DNA of 12,476 nt, from assembly GCA_002491165.1 (NCBI GenBank), contig DKVK01000083.1, positions 18,185 to 30,660 of the forward strand, in the 5' to 3' direction. This DNA comes from Porphyromonadaceae bacterium UBA7180. GTDB lineage: Bacteria; Bacteroidota; Bacteroidia; Bacteroidales; Muribaculaceae. Positions within the stretch are counted from its first letter, which is position 1; each line of letters begins with the position of its first letter. The notes beneath the pieces are model-generated. The model made no database searches and was not told the origin of the DNA. It worked only from the letters and a program-made list of their open reading frames with translations. Position numbers and translations under genes: made by a program. This document shows positions 1 through 7,899 of the stretch, piece by piece.

Positions 1-662
1 CGCTTAATCATGCGTATGGCCATCGGGCTGCGTTTCAGGATGATACGGCACCATTCCACGGTTTCCTCCTCCAGTTTGTCGAAGGGAACCACCTTGTTTA
101 CCATCCCCATTTCGAGGGCTTCCTGCGCGGTGTATTGCTTGCAGAGGAACCATATTTCGCGAGCCTTTTTCTGGCCCACACAGCGTGCCAGATAGGATGA
201 ACCGAAGCCTGCGTCGAAGCTCCCGACCTTGGGACCGGTCTGGCCGAAGCGTGCGTTCTCGGAGGCGATGGAGAGGTCGCAGACCACTTGCAGGACGTTG
301 CCGCCGCCGATGCTGTAACCGTTTACCATGGCGATGACGGGTTTGGGGAGCGAGCGGATGGCTTTGTGCAGGTCGAGCACGTTGAGGCGCGGCACGCCGT
401 TGTCATCCACGTAGCCGCCTATACCCTTGACATTCTGGTCGCCCCCGGAGCAGAAAGCCTTGTCGCCGGCGCCGGTCAGGATGACCACGCCGATGTCGTT
501 GCGCTCGCGGCAGATGTTCATGGCGTCGAGCATCTCCATGTTGGTTTTCGGGCGGAAAGCGTTGTAGACGCGAGGACGGTTGATGGTGATTTTAGCTATC
601 CCCCCGAGCTGCTCGAAGAGGATGTCGGTATATTCTTTTATAGGTTTCCAATCGTATTTCAT
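1..662 (-). CDS. menB: 1,4-dihydroxy-2-naphthoyl-CoA synthase (partial, C-terminus beyond window)
   Basis: Crotonase-fold enzyme that closes the second ring in menaquinone synthesis, turning o-succinylbenzoyl-CoA into 1,4-dihydroxy-2-naphthoyl-CoA in the cytoplasm. I translated it by hand from ATG at 660-662: the protein starts MKYDWKPIKEYTDILFEQ, and 220 codons are visible of about 270 usual for the family. CSGGDQ (residues 71-76) and GYSIGGGN (115-122) are the oxyanion-hole and CoA-binding motifs. QTGPKVGSFD (141-150) is typical of MenB. From memory of the family, Gly at position 143 marks the bicarbonate-dependent (E. coli-like) class, whereas the other class has Asp there; Ser148 is the conserved active-site serine. 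The start codon overlaps the menD stop (ATGA), so the two are probably translationally coupled. menC and menE would be expected further left but cannot be seen. Confidence 0.96.
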   Translation of the reverse strand, partial: MKYDWKPIKEYTDILFEQLGGIAKITINRPRVYNAFRPKTNMEMLDAMNICRERNDIGVVILTGAGDKAFCSGGDQNVKGIGGYVDDNGVPRLNVLDLHKAIRSLPKPVIAMVNGYSIGGGNVLQVVCDLSIASENARFGQTGPKVGSFDAGFGSSYLARCVGQKKAREIWFLCKQYTAQEALEMGMVNKVVPFDKLEEETVEWCRIILKRSPMAIRMIK

Positions 663-2344
663 ATCTTGGGTCTGTTCATGTAGTTTCTTAATATCGAGGC
701 GCTTACCTCGCCATCGGTGACGATTTCGAGAAGCGTCGGAGCGAGCCGGGGGGCGAAGAACGACGGCAGTTTGGAGAGCAACTGCGACTGGCTCTCGGCC
801 CTCATGTATTCCAGTCCGTAGGCTTTGCAGAGGTCGCGGAGCGGAAGATTTGGCGCGGCGCAAAAGTACTGTTCGCGTTGCGGAAGCGAAGCCGTGGAAC
901 CCACGAAGCGGAAGATGGCGCCTCCGCCGTTGCTCATCACTATTATCTTCAGCCGCTCCGGGAGCTGGTGGAGCGAGAGCGCCCCAATGCCGTAAGCCAT
1001 TGTCATGTCGCCGGTTACAAGCACTGTGTTCTCGGGATAGACCATGGCGGCGCCTACCGCCGTGGCCACGGAACCGTCTATGCCGGAGACGCCCCGGTTG
1101 CAAAAGCAGGCGTGGGGCATCTTGCGCGTCAGCAGTTGCGCGTAGCGTATGGAAGTACCGTTCGAGAGCTGGAGGTTGACCGTGGAGGGTAAGTGGGAAA
1201 GCAGTGTCTCGAAAGCGGTCATATCGCTCCACGGTGACGAGGCTATGAACTGCGCCTGTGTCTCAAGGGCCTGTTTGCGCAGTGAGAGCCACTGCTGCGC
1301 ATAGCCCGACTGCGGCCTCTGCTTGCCCATAAATTTACCGAGCATGGAGAGGAAGCGTCCCGGGTCGGCCTCGACCCTGAGTGTCAACGAGTTGAAGCAA
1401 TCCACAGTGGTATGCTGATGACCCAGCGCCCAATGTTCTTCCGGAGAGAAACTGCGCAGGTATTCCTTGATTTGCCGCGACACTATGGCACCGCCGAGCG
1501 AAATCACAAGGTCCGGTCGCATCTCTTCCTTCAGTTCTTCGCCAAGTGTGGAGAGGATGACGTCGATTGCCGAGGGCTGCCCTTTGAGGTGCAGGTTGCT
1601 GATGGTTTCGGCCATCACGTAGACGTTGGGGAGAGCCGCGAGTCGAGTCATCGCCTTGTTGAGCCGCGCGTCGGGAAGCATGAATCCGGCCACCACGAGG
1701 ATTCGCCGTCCGGCGGCTTCGCGGGCAAGGTCGCGTACCTGCTCTTTGGGGAGGATGTCGTCAGCTTCGAGGCAGCGAACTATCCTTTGGGGCGGCAGTG
1801 GCTCTGCCTTTTGTCCGGAAAGCGGCTCGTTGAGGCGGACGTTGATATGCACGGGACCGCGGCGGCGACGCGTGGCCTCTATCATGGCATCGTTGACCAA
1901 ACGGTTGACATATAGCATCATATCTCGGTCGGAAGACATGACGTCGGGGAGGTCTACGGAGCGTTTCACGAAGTTTGCGAGCGCGCCGGGCTGCCGCAGT
2001 GTCTGCGAGTCATCCTGGTCAATCCAACGCTCGGGACGGTCGGCGGAAACCACTATCAGCGGAAGCCCCTGGTAATAAGCCTCTGCCACGGCGGGAGCGT
2101 AGTTGAGAAGAGCCGTTCCGGAAGTGCAGACGAGAGCCACGGGAGCGTTCGACGCCTGCGCGAGGCCGAGCGCCACGAAACCCGCCGTCCGCTCGTCGAT
2201 TATAACAGTCGTCCGGAGGCGCGGCTCTTCGTCGGCGGCCACGAGCAGGGGTGCGTTGCGCGAGCCGGGGGAACATACCACCCGCTTCACGCCGTGGGCG
2301 GCAAGCACTTCGGTCAATATGCGGCAGTTGGCTTTGTGTGTCAT
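659..2344 (-). CDS. menD: 2-succinyl-5-enolpyruvyl-6-hydroxy-3-cyclohexene-1-carboxylate synthase
   Basis: Thiamine-diphosphate (ThDP) enzyme that joins isochorismate and 2-oxoglutarate in the first committed step of menaquinone synthesis. The 561 residues match the family length. The N-terminal pyrimidine-binding domain has CSPGSRNAPL (24-33) and the catalytic Glu51 in VIIDERTAGF. The C-terminal pyrophosphate-binding domain has the MenD signature NRGVSGIDGS (416-425) and a metal/ThDP motif running from GDMTMAY (445-451) to SNGGGAIF (471-478). The ATG at 2342-2344 overlaps the fmt stop by 4 bp (ATGA), and the TGA overlaps the menB start in the same way, which fixes both ends. The partner menF (isochorismate synthase) often precedes menD in relatives; here fmt takes that place and no menF is in the window. 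Long open frames on the opposite strand are by-products of GC-rich codons. Confidence 0.97.
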   Translation of the reverse strand: MTHKANCRILTEVLAAHGVKRVVCSPGSRNAPLLVAADEEPRLRTTVIIDERTAGFVALGLAQASNAPVALVCTSGTALLNYAPAVAEAYYQGLPLIVVSADRPERWIDQDDSQTLRQPGALANFVKRSVDLPDVMSSDRDMMLYVNRLVNDAMIEATRRRRGPVHINVRLNEPLSGQKAEPLPPQRIVRCLEADDILPKEQVRDLAREAAGRRILVVAGFMLPDARLNKAMTRLAALPNVYVMAETISNLHLKGQPSAIDVILSTLGEELKEEMRPDLVISLGGAIVSRQIKEYLRSFSPEEHWALGHQHTTVDCFNSLTLRVEADPGRFLSMLGKFMGKQRPQSGYAQQWLSLRKQALETQAQFIASSPWSDMTAFETLLSHLPSTVNLQLSNGTSIRYAQLLTRKMPHACFCNRGVSGIDGSVATAVGAAMVYPENTVLVTGDMTMAYGIGALSLHQLPERLKIIVMSNGGGAIFRFVGSTASLPQREQYFCAAPNLPLRDLCKAYGLEYMRAESQSQLLSKLPSFFAPRLAPTLLEIVTDGEVSASILRNYMNRPKI

Positions 2345-3255
2345 GGCTCGAACTTTATTTCGGGATGTCCGTTCAGATATGCTTTCGACTCCATAGCCTT
2401 TTTACCGGCCGGCTGGAAGGTGACTATTTCCAGATCGCCATTGCCGGTGCCCACACGCAGACGTTTCCCTGTAGTCGAAGTCTCAGCCGGAGCAAGTTCC
2501 GAGGTTTCCAGCGGTATGGTCTTGAGTATCTTGCACTTGGCACCGTCAAGCATTGTCCATGCCCCGGGATATGGGGACAGGCCGCGCACCAGGTTGTGAA
2601 TCTCCCTGGCGGGACGGTTCCAGTCTATGTGACCTGTTTCGGGGGTGAGTTTCGGCGCCGGGCAGGGACATTCGTCGGGTTGCGGACGGGGCGTCACGGT
2701 GCCCTCTTCCAGGCCACGGACGGTCTTTACCACCTCCTCGGCACCGATGTGCATGAGCCGGTCGTAGAGCGTTCCCACGTTGTCTTCGGGGAGAATGGGC
2801 ACGCGCCGTTGCGAGAGGATTTCGCCGGTATCTATGTCGTGGTCAAGGAGGAATGTGGTTACACCGGTCTCTGTCTCGCCGTTGATGATGGCATGGTTGA
2901 TAGGAGCGGCGCCGCGGTACTTCGGGAGCAGGGCCGCGTGGAGGTTGAAGGTGCCGCGCGGAGGCATTGCCCATCCCGCTTCGGGGAGCATCCGGAAGGC
3001 GATGACCACGAAGAGCTCGGCATTGATGCGTCGCAGCTCGTCGAGGAACTCCGGGTCGCGCAGTTTCACCGGTTGCAGGAGCGGCAGCCCGTTGGCGAGG
3101 GCGAATTTCTTTACGTCGCTTTGCAGAAGCTTGTGGCTGCGGCCGCCGGGCTTGTCGGGAGCCGTCACTACGGCGGCTATCTCGTGGCCGTCGGCTATCA
3201 GCGCTTCCAAAGAGGGTATCGCGAACTCGGGTGTCCCGAAAAATACTATCTTCAT
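2341..3255 (-). CDS. fmt: Methionyl-tRNA formyltransferase
   Basis: Transfers a formyl group from 10-formyl-tetrahydrofolate to initiator Met-tRNA. The protein is 304 residues, slightly shorter than the E. coli enzyme (about 315). The N-terminal Rossmann-like domain begins MKIVFFGTPEFAIPSLEAL. The catalytic Asn104/His106 lie in FNLHAALLPKYRGAAPI, and Asp142 in DHDIDTGEIL completes the formyltransferase triad. The tRNA-binding C-terminal domain starts after APKLTPETGHIDW (200-212) and includes RGLSPYPGAW (224-233) and FQPAGKKAM (280-288). The start is supported by a perfect AGGAGG 8 nt upstream, unusual in this phylum. The gene follows clc after a 31-bp gap and overlaps menD by 4 bp. A CLC channel gene next to fmt and a Sua5-type gene matches my memory of Bacteroides gene order; the link to menD is less familiar. 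Confidence 0.97.
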   Translation of the reverse strand: MKIVFFGTPEFAIPSLEALIADGHEIAAVVTAPDKPGGRSHKLLQSDVKKFALANGLPLLQPVKLRDPEFLDELRRINAELFVVIAFRMLPEAGWAMPPRGTFNLHAALLPKYRGAAPINHAIINGETETGVTTFLLDHDIDTGEILSQRRVPILPEDNVGTLYDRLMHIGAEEVVKTVRGLEEGTVTPRPQPDECPCPAPKLTPETGHIDWNRPAREIHNLVRGLSPYPGAWTMLDGAKCKILKTIPLETSELAPAETSTTGKRLRVGTGNGDLEIVTFQPAGKKAMESKAYLNGHPEIKFEP

Positions 3256-3263
3256 CTTTAATT

Positions 3264-3269
3264 CCTCCT
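3264..3269 (-). promoter_or_regulatory. Strong Shine-Dalgarno of fmt
   Basis: The minus strand reads AGGAGG, then 8 nt, then the fmt ATG. It lies in the 31-bp gap after the clc stop and decides the fmt start. Such perfect sites are rare in Bacteroidota, where most genes start without one. Confidence 0.75.
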
Positions 3270-3286
3270 ATTGTTAATGTAAGGTG

Positions 3287-5086
3287 TCACTCGTCGGAAT
3301 ACTGCCGCAGCAGGTTGCGGTACGAGTTGAATATCTTGGATTTTGACACAAAGCCGACGTACTTTCCCCGGTCAACCACCGGGAGGTTCCAGGCATTGGT
3401 GTCGTCGAATTTTTTCATTACCGACTCCATAGGCTCGTCTATCTCGATACGCTCCGGCGGCATGGACATGAACCGCTTCACGTGCATCTTCTTGTAGAGG
3501 TCGGGGCGGAACATGATGTTGCGGATATCGTCGAGCAACACGATTCCTATCAGTTCGCCGTCAGCGCCTACTACCGGGAAGAGGTTGCGCCTGGAGGCGG
3601 CTATGGTGTCTACCATCTGTTTGAGCGTCATGTCGGGCGAGACAGCTCGGAAGTCGCGTTCTATCACGTTGTCGAGCCGCAGGAGAGTGAGCACGTTCTT
3701 GTCCTTGTGGTGCGTCAGCAGGTCGCCGTGCTTGGCCAGACGCATGGTGTAGATGCTGTAAGGCTCGAAAATCCGGATGGTCATATAAGAGAGCGTGGAG
3801 ACTATGAGCAACGGCAGGAAGAGGTTGTAACCGCCTGTCATCTCGGCTGTAAGGAAAATAGCCATCAGCGGGGCGTGCATGACCCCGGCCATGACTCCGG
3901 CCATCCCCATGAGTGCGAAGTTCTGCTCCGAAAGGTGGATGGTGAAGCCGAGGTTGTTCATCACATAGGCGAAAAGGAATCCCGCCAGCGCCCCGACGAA
4001 CAGCGACGGCGCAAAGGTACCGCCCACGCCGCCGGCGCCGTTGGTGGCCGAAGTGGCGAAGACTTTCGTAAGCACGATGGCCGCTATCACCATGGCTATT
4101 ACCCACACGTTGTCGCGGTCTATGTAGAAGAAAGAACCGTCTACCACCGAGCGGACATCCCCCTCCAGGAGACGGTTTATGGCCTCGTACCCCTCGCCGT
4201 AGAGCGGCGGGAACAGGAAAATGAGCGATGCCAGGAGGGAGCCGCCGAGCAGTATCTTGACCCACCGCTTCTTTATGTGGCCGAAGAGGCTTTCCATGCG
4301 GAAACACCACCGCGTGAAGTAAAGCGACACGAATCCGGTGAAAACGCCTAACAAAATAGTATAAGGTATCTTGGACGTGGCGTAAGGTTCGGCCTGCGCG
4401 AAGAAGAACTCCGAGTTGTACCCTTCCAGCACGTAAGCCACCGTAGCGCCTGAAATTGAAGATATCAGCAGTGGCATGACGGTGGCTCCGGAGAGGTCGA
4501 GCATGAGCACTTCGAGAGTGAAAAGCATCCCGGCGATGGGAGCGCGGAACACACCGGCGATACCTGCCGCCGCGCCGCATCCTACCAATATCATGAGAAT
4601 CTTGGGCGACAGGCGGAAAGCCTGCCCGATGTTCGACCCTATGGCGCTTCCGGTGAAGACGATAGGTCCCTCTGCACCGACCGACCCACCGAAGCCGATG
4701 GTAACGGAAGAGGCAATCAGCGGAGCGTAGATATTGTGCTTCTTGAGGCGCGACTTGCGGCGCGAGATGGCATACAGGACGCGCGTCACGCCGTGCGAGA
4801 TATTGTCCTTGACCACATATTTCACGAATACGGAGCATAGCAGGATTCCGACTACCGGCCATACAAGATACAGGTAGTTGGCCTGCGTTATGGAGACGCC
4901 TGAGGTGAGCAAATGAGAGATGGTGCCGATGAGGAATTTGAGCAACTGGGCGGCGAAACCGCAGATGACACCTACCGCCAAGGCAAGCAGAATCACGAAA
5001 TTCCGCTCCTTGATGTGCCTCTCGCGCCAAGCCACTACCTGTAACCAGCGGCGCGTCCACCAGTTGTCATGTTCCTGATATGCCAT
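3287..5086 (-). CDS. CLC-family chloride channel/transporter with C-terminal CBS pair
   Basis: Inner-membrane anion protein, 599 residues. The CLC core spans roughly residues 28-450 and a cytoplasmic CBS-domain pair follows (about 475-530 and 537-595), which in this superfamily can bind nucleotides and tune gating. Core motifs: GSVGAEGP (134-141) carries the external gating glutamate Glu139; GGTFAP (355-360) is the second selectivity segment; SIYT (444-447) holds the central tyrosine. The central serine motif GSGIP of E. coli ClcA reads SHGVT (97-101). The internal proton-transfer glutamate (E. coli Glu203) is Val193 in LFTLEVLM, as in eukaryotic chloride channels, so channel-like or uncoupled transport is possible; this is inference. 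It sits 37 bp after tsaC and 31 bp before fmt in the same orientation. The start has no clear Shine-Dalgarno, only a purine-rich AGAAAAGAGA. Confidence 0.95.
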   Translation of the reverse strand: MAYQEHDNWWTRRWLQVVAWRERHIKERNFVILLALAVGVICGFAAQLLKFLIGTISHLLTSGVSITQANYLYLVWPVVGILLCSVFVKYVVKDNISHGVTRVLYAISRRKSRLKKHNIYAPLIASSVTIGFGGSVGAEGPIVFTGSAIGSNIGQAFRLSPKILMILVGCGAAAGIAGVFRAPIAGMLFTLEVLMLDLSGATVMPLLISSISGATVAYVLEGYNSEFFFAQAEPYATSKIPYTILLGVFTGFVSLYFTRWCFRMESLFGHIKKRWVKILLGGSLLASLIFLFPPLYGEGYEAINRLLEGDVRSVVDGSFFYIDRDNVWVIAMVIAAIVLTKVFATSATNGAGGVGGTFAPSLFVGALAGFLFAYVMNNLGFTIHLSEQNFALMGMAGVMAGVMHAPLMAIFLTAEMTGGYNLFLPLLIVSTLSYMTIRIFEPYSIYTMRLAKHGDLLTHHKDKNVLTLLRLDNVIERDFRAVSPDMTLKQMVDTIAASRRNLFPVVGADGELIGIVLLDDIRNIMFRPDLYKKMHVKRFMSMPPERIEIDEPMESVMKKFDDTNAWNLPVVDRGKYVGFVSKSKIFNSYRNLLRQYSDE

Positions 5087-5123
5087 TCTCTTTTCTCTGT
5101 CCTTTTATTGTCCGGTTGTCGTC

Positions 5124-5699
5124 TTATTCTCTGATGGTTGATATCTCGTTGTTGTCCGATATTTTATAGATAGCTGAGGGAGGGGTTTCACAGGGGTCGT
5201 CATGCCTGCGTGTGCAGACGTAATCGGTGCCTCTCAGAATAGCCGCGTCAATGTCGCCGAAACAACGTGCGGCAGGCTGTCCGCTGAGGTTTGCGGAGGT
5301 GGAAACCAACGGGTGTCCCAGGCGCCGGCACAGTGCGCGGCAGAAACTGTCGTCGGGAATACGTATCCCGACGCTCCCGTCGGCGGCTATGAGCATGGGG
5401 TCAATACCCTTGGCGCCGCCGTAAATCACTGTTGTAGGCCGGGTAGCGTTGGCCAAGAGCCGTTCGGCGGCTTCCGGTATCTCCCTGACGTGGCGGGCAA
5501 GCATCTCACGGTCTGTGACCAGGAGGAGCATCGCCTTGCTGTCAGGACGCTGTTTCAGACGGAAAATGCGCTCCACCGCTTCGTGGCAGGTAGCGTCGCA
5601 GCCTATGCCCCACACCGTGTCGGTAGGGTAAAGTATCACGCCGCCTGCACGCAGGGTTTGCAGCGCCTTCCAGAGGTCTTTTTCTGCGTCCGTACACAT
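5124..5699 (-). CDS. tsaC: L-threonylcarbamoyladenylate synthase (TsaC/YrdC/Sua5 family)
   Basis: Makes threonylcarbamoyl-AMP from threonine, bicarbonate and ATP, the first step towards t6A at position 37 of ANN-decoding tRNAs. At 191 residues it consists of the YrdC domain alone, without the C-terminal Sua5 domain. Visible motifs are ILYPTDTVWGIGCDA (22-36), the substrate-binding LKQRPDSKAM (48-57) with Lys49, Arg51 and Lys55, and the SxN signature in STSANLSG (133-140). The KQRP...K pattern fits TsaC better than the YciO paralogue, although family-level confusion is possible. It follows nadE with a 41-bp gap that holds a complete promoter match, so it probably begins its own transcript. The next internal Met (56) is too late to be the start, so the leader would be extremely short. 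clc follows 37 bp downstream. Confidence 0.92.
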   Translation of the reverse strand: MCTDAEKDLWKALQTLRAGGVILYPTDTVWGIGCDATCHEAVERIFRLKQRPDSKAMLLLVTDREMLARHVREIPEAAERLLANATRPTTVIYGGAKGIDPMLIAADGSVGIRIPDDSFCRALCRRLGHPLVSTSANLSGQPAARCFGDIDAAILRGTDYVCTRRHDDPCETPPSAIYKISDNNEISTIRE

Positions 5700-5708
5700 T
5701 TCAAGCTA

Positions 5709-5740
5709 CAAAATTACTAACAATTTATCGAAAAAACAAA
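5709..5740 (-). promoter_or_regulatory. Bacteroidota-type promoter for tsaC
   Basis: The minus strand reads TTTG (5737-5740), 20 nt, then TAATTTTG (5709-5716), a full match to the -33/-7 consensus of this phylum. It exactly fills the gap between the nadE stop (5741-5743) and the tsaC start. By the usual spacing, the transcript would begin only about 6 nt before the ATG. Confidence 0.7.
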
Positions 5741-7702
5741 TTACAGTTTGTCCGCTTCCTCAAGCCATAGGCGCGAAGTGGCGTCGCTGGGCATACGCCA
5801 GTCGGCGCGCGGCGAAAGGCTTACGGAACCGGTCTTCGGGCCGTCGGGGAGGCACGAACGCTTGAACTGCTGGTTGAAGAAACGGCGGATGAAAGTCTTG
5901 AGCCAATGCTTTATCACATCCCCGGGGTATCCTCCGGCGAAGGCATGTAGCGCCAGGCGGTAGATTTTCTTCGGACTGCTGCCGTAGCGGAGCATCTCGT
6001 AGAGGAAGAAGTCGTGGAGCTCGTAAGGGCCCACCAGGTCTTCGGTCTTCTGGGCGATGTCTCCCTTGTCGTCCGCCGGGAGGAGTTCCGGGCTTACAGG
6101 CGTATCTACGATGTCGAAGAGGGCACGGCGCAACTCTTCATCCTCCTCCGCGTTGGCCATCCATGCCACAAGGTGGCGCACCAATGTCTTTGGCACGGAG
6201 CAGTTTACACCGTACATAGACATGTGGTCGGCGTTGTAAGTACACCAACCCAGGGCCAGCTCCGAGAGGTCGCCGGTGCCGAGTACCATACCCCCTGCAC
6301 GGTTTGCGAAGTCCATGAGTATCTGAGTGCGTTCGCGTGCCTGCGAATTTTCGTAAGTGACGTCGTGGACGGACGGGTCGTGGCCGATGTCGTGGAAATG
6401 CTGCATCACCGCGTCGCCGATGGGTATCTCGTGGTGCGACACGCCGAGCCGCCGCATTATGGTGGCGGCGTTGCTGTGCGTGCGTTTCGTGGTACCGAAA
6501 CCGGGCATGGATATGGCATGTATCCCGGTGCGGGGAAGGCCGAGGAGGTCGAAGGCGCGGCAGGCTATGAGCAACGCCAGCGTAGAGTCGAGACCGCCGG
6601 AGATGCCGACCGCCAGGTTGCGGCATCCGGTGGCACGAAGGCGCTGTGCTAAGGCCCCGGTCTGTATAGAGGTCACTTCGCGGCAACGCTCGTCACGGCG
6701 CGGTCCCTCGCCCGGAACGAAGGGGTGGGGGTCTATGAAACAGAGAGGTTTACCACGGAATGTACCCGTATCCTGCGCTCCGGTATTGATGATGCGGAAG
6801 CGGGGCCGTTCACCTTCATAGAATGTCTCGAAGTGCATACGGTCGTGGCGCAGGTGGCTTATGTCAAGGTCTGCGGTAACGGTCTGCGTTTCAAGGGTGA
6901 ATCGCGGTGACTGTCGGAGGATGCGGCCGTCTTCGGCTATGATGGCGTTGCCGGCATAAAGGGCGTCGGTAGAGGACTCGCCCGGTCCGGCGGAAGCATA
7001 GACGTAGCCGCACCGGCAGCGTGCCGACACGCCGCGGAGAAGGTCGAGGAGATAGTCATGTTTGCCGATGAGTTCATCCGTGGCCGAAAGGTTCACCACA
7101 ACGTCGGCGCCCCCGCGCGCAAGCCGCTCGGCAGGCGGCATCGGCACCCACACGTCCTCGCAAATCTCCGCGCCGACAAGCACTCCCTTGTGCCGCAGCA
7201 GGATGTCCGTACCGAAAGGCACTTCGCCGTCGCCAATCGTGATGCTCTCATCCTTTATTCCGGCGCCGGAAGCGAACCAGCGTTTCTCGTAAAACTCGTT
7301 GTAATTGGGGAGGAAAGTCTTGGGAATTACGGCGAGGATTCGACCTCGGCAAACGGCTACCGCACAGTTGTAAAGTTGTCCCCGGCGGCGCAGCGGCGCT
7401 CCGATGAATATCAGCGGGTCATACTCCTTGGTCTCGTCGGCGAAACGGAGCAGGTAATCTTCGGTGCTGTCGAGAAGCTGCTCGTTGTGGAAAAGGTCGC
7501 CGCAAGTGTAGGCAGTGAGGCTCAGCTCCGGATATACTATTAAGTCGGATTGCGTCCTCGGCAATTCGCATTCCTCTGCCAAATCCCGGCAAGTCCCTTC
7601 ACGCTTAAGCACATCGGTGCATTGGTGCAGGTTATATCCCAAATCAGCGATGCGGACCAGCGGCGAGGCTGCCGTCACGCGGAAAAATCCCATGTCGTTC
7701 AT
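5741..7702 (-). CDS. nadE: Glutamine-dependent NAD(+) synthetase
   Basis: Final step of NAD synthesis: amidates nicotinic acid adenine dinucleotide using ATP and ammonia released from glutamine. The frame opens at 7750, but I prefer ATG 7702 (653 residues), which has GAGGAG 11 nt upstream and gives the usual N-terminus (MNDMGFFRV). With that numbering, the N-terminal nitrilase-type glutaminase domain has its triad at Glu59 (YPELSLT), Lys128 (PKTFLPNY) and Cys181 (AEICEDVW). The C-terminal synthetase domain has the ATP-binding loop SGGLDS (368-373), followed by GTGDLSELALGWCTYNADH. Full-length fused form, intact. It is first in a minus-strand series and diverges from the outer-membrane gene at 7900. 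A promoter match lies at 7782-7812. The third start candidate, ATG 7691-7693, would lose only three residues and cannot be excluded. Confidence 0.96.
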   Translation of the reverse strand: MNDMGFFRVTAASPLVRIADLGYNLHQCTDVLKREGTCRDLAEECELPRTQSDLIVYPELSLTAYTCGDLFHNEQLLDSTEDYLLRFADETKEYDPLIFIGAPLRRRGQLYNCAVAVCRGRILAVIPKTFLPNYNEFYEKRWFASGAGIKDESITIGDGEVPFGTDILLRHKGVLVGAEICEDVWVPMPPAERLARGGADVVVNLSATDELIGKHDYLLDLLRGVSARCRCGYVYASAGPGESSTDALYAGNAIIAEDGRILRQSPRFTLETQTVTADLDISHLRHDRMHFETFYEGERPRFRIINTGAQDTGTFRGKPLCFIDPHPFVPGEGPRRDERCREVTSIQTGALAQRLRATGCRNLAVGISGGLDSTLALLIACRAFDLLGLPRTGIHAISMPGFGTTKRTHSNAATIMRRLGVSHHEIPIGDAVMQHFHDIGHDPSVHDVTYENSQARERTQILMDFANRAGGMVLGTGDLSELALGWCTYNADHMSMYGVNCSVPKTLVRHLVAWMANAEEDEELRRALFDIVDTPVSPELLPADDKGDIAQKTEDLVGPYELHDFFLYEMLRYGSSPKKIYRLALHAFAGGYPGDVIKHWLKTFIRRFFNQQFKRSCLPDGPKTGSVSLSPRADWRMPSDATSRLWLEEADKL

Positions 7703-7713
7703 ATATATTTTCT

Positions 7714-7719
7714 CTCCTC
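7714..7719 (-). promoter_or_regulatory. Shine-Dalgarno deciding the nadE start
   Basis: The minus strand has AGAGGAGAG upstream of ATG 7702; the core GAGGAG is 11 nt from the codon. This favours 7702 over the in-frame ATG at 7750, which would place this site inside the coding region. Confidence 0.6.
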
Positions 7720-7781
7720 TTATTTCTTTGGAAATCAGATTAAAAAGCAAACCGCCGGAGCAGCTTGCGTTAAAAATATCG

Positions 7782-7812
7782 CAAAGTTAGCAAACCAAAC
7801 GGACATTTTCAA
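7782..7812 (-). promoter_or_regulatory. Bacteroidota-type promoter for nadE
   Basis: The minus strand reads TTG (7810-7812), 20 nt, then TAACTTTG (7782-7789), matching the phylum's -33/-7 consensus. The predicted start near 7778 gives a leader of about 75 nt to ATG 7702. No operator-like symmetry is seen in the spacer. Confidence 0.75.
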
Positions 7813-7899
7813 CGTTTCAATGTTAAAAAAATAAACATAATAGAAACCTAAGAAGCGCGCGGCGCAGTCACGCCTTCGTTTAAAACACACAAAAAGGTT

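Noticed and set aside
2251..3261. Long plus-strand open frame (336 codons) opposite fmt
   Set aside because: It lies wholly antisense to a confidently identified gene, shows no domain, and such frames are common opposite GC-rich codons.
3561..5060. Second minus-strand frame of 499 codons inside clc
   Set aside because: It is arginine/histidine-rich, low in sense for a protein, and out of frame with the clear CLC protein over its whole length.
7751..7899. Plus-strand promoter for the barrel gene
   Set aside because: No TAnnTTTG element with a TTG at 19-21 nt is present on this strand; the matches found all needed several mismatches.
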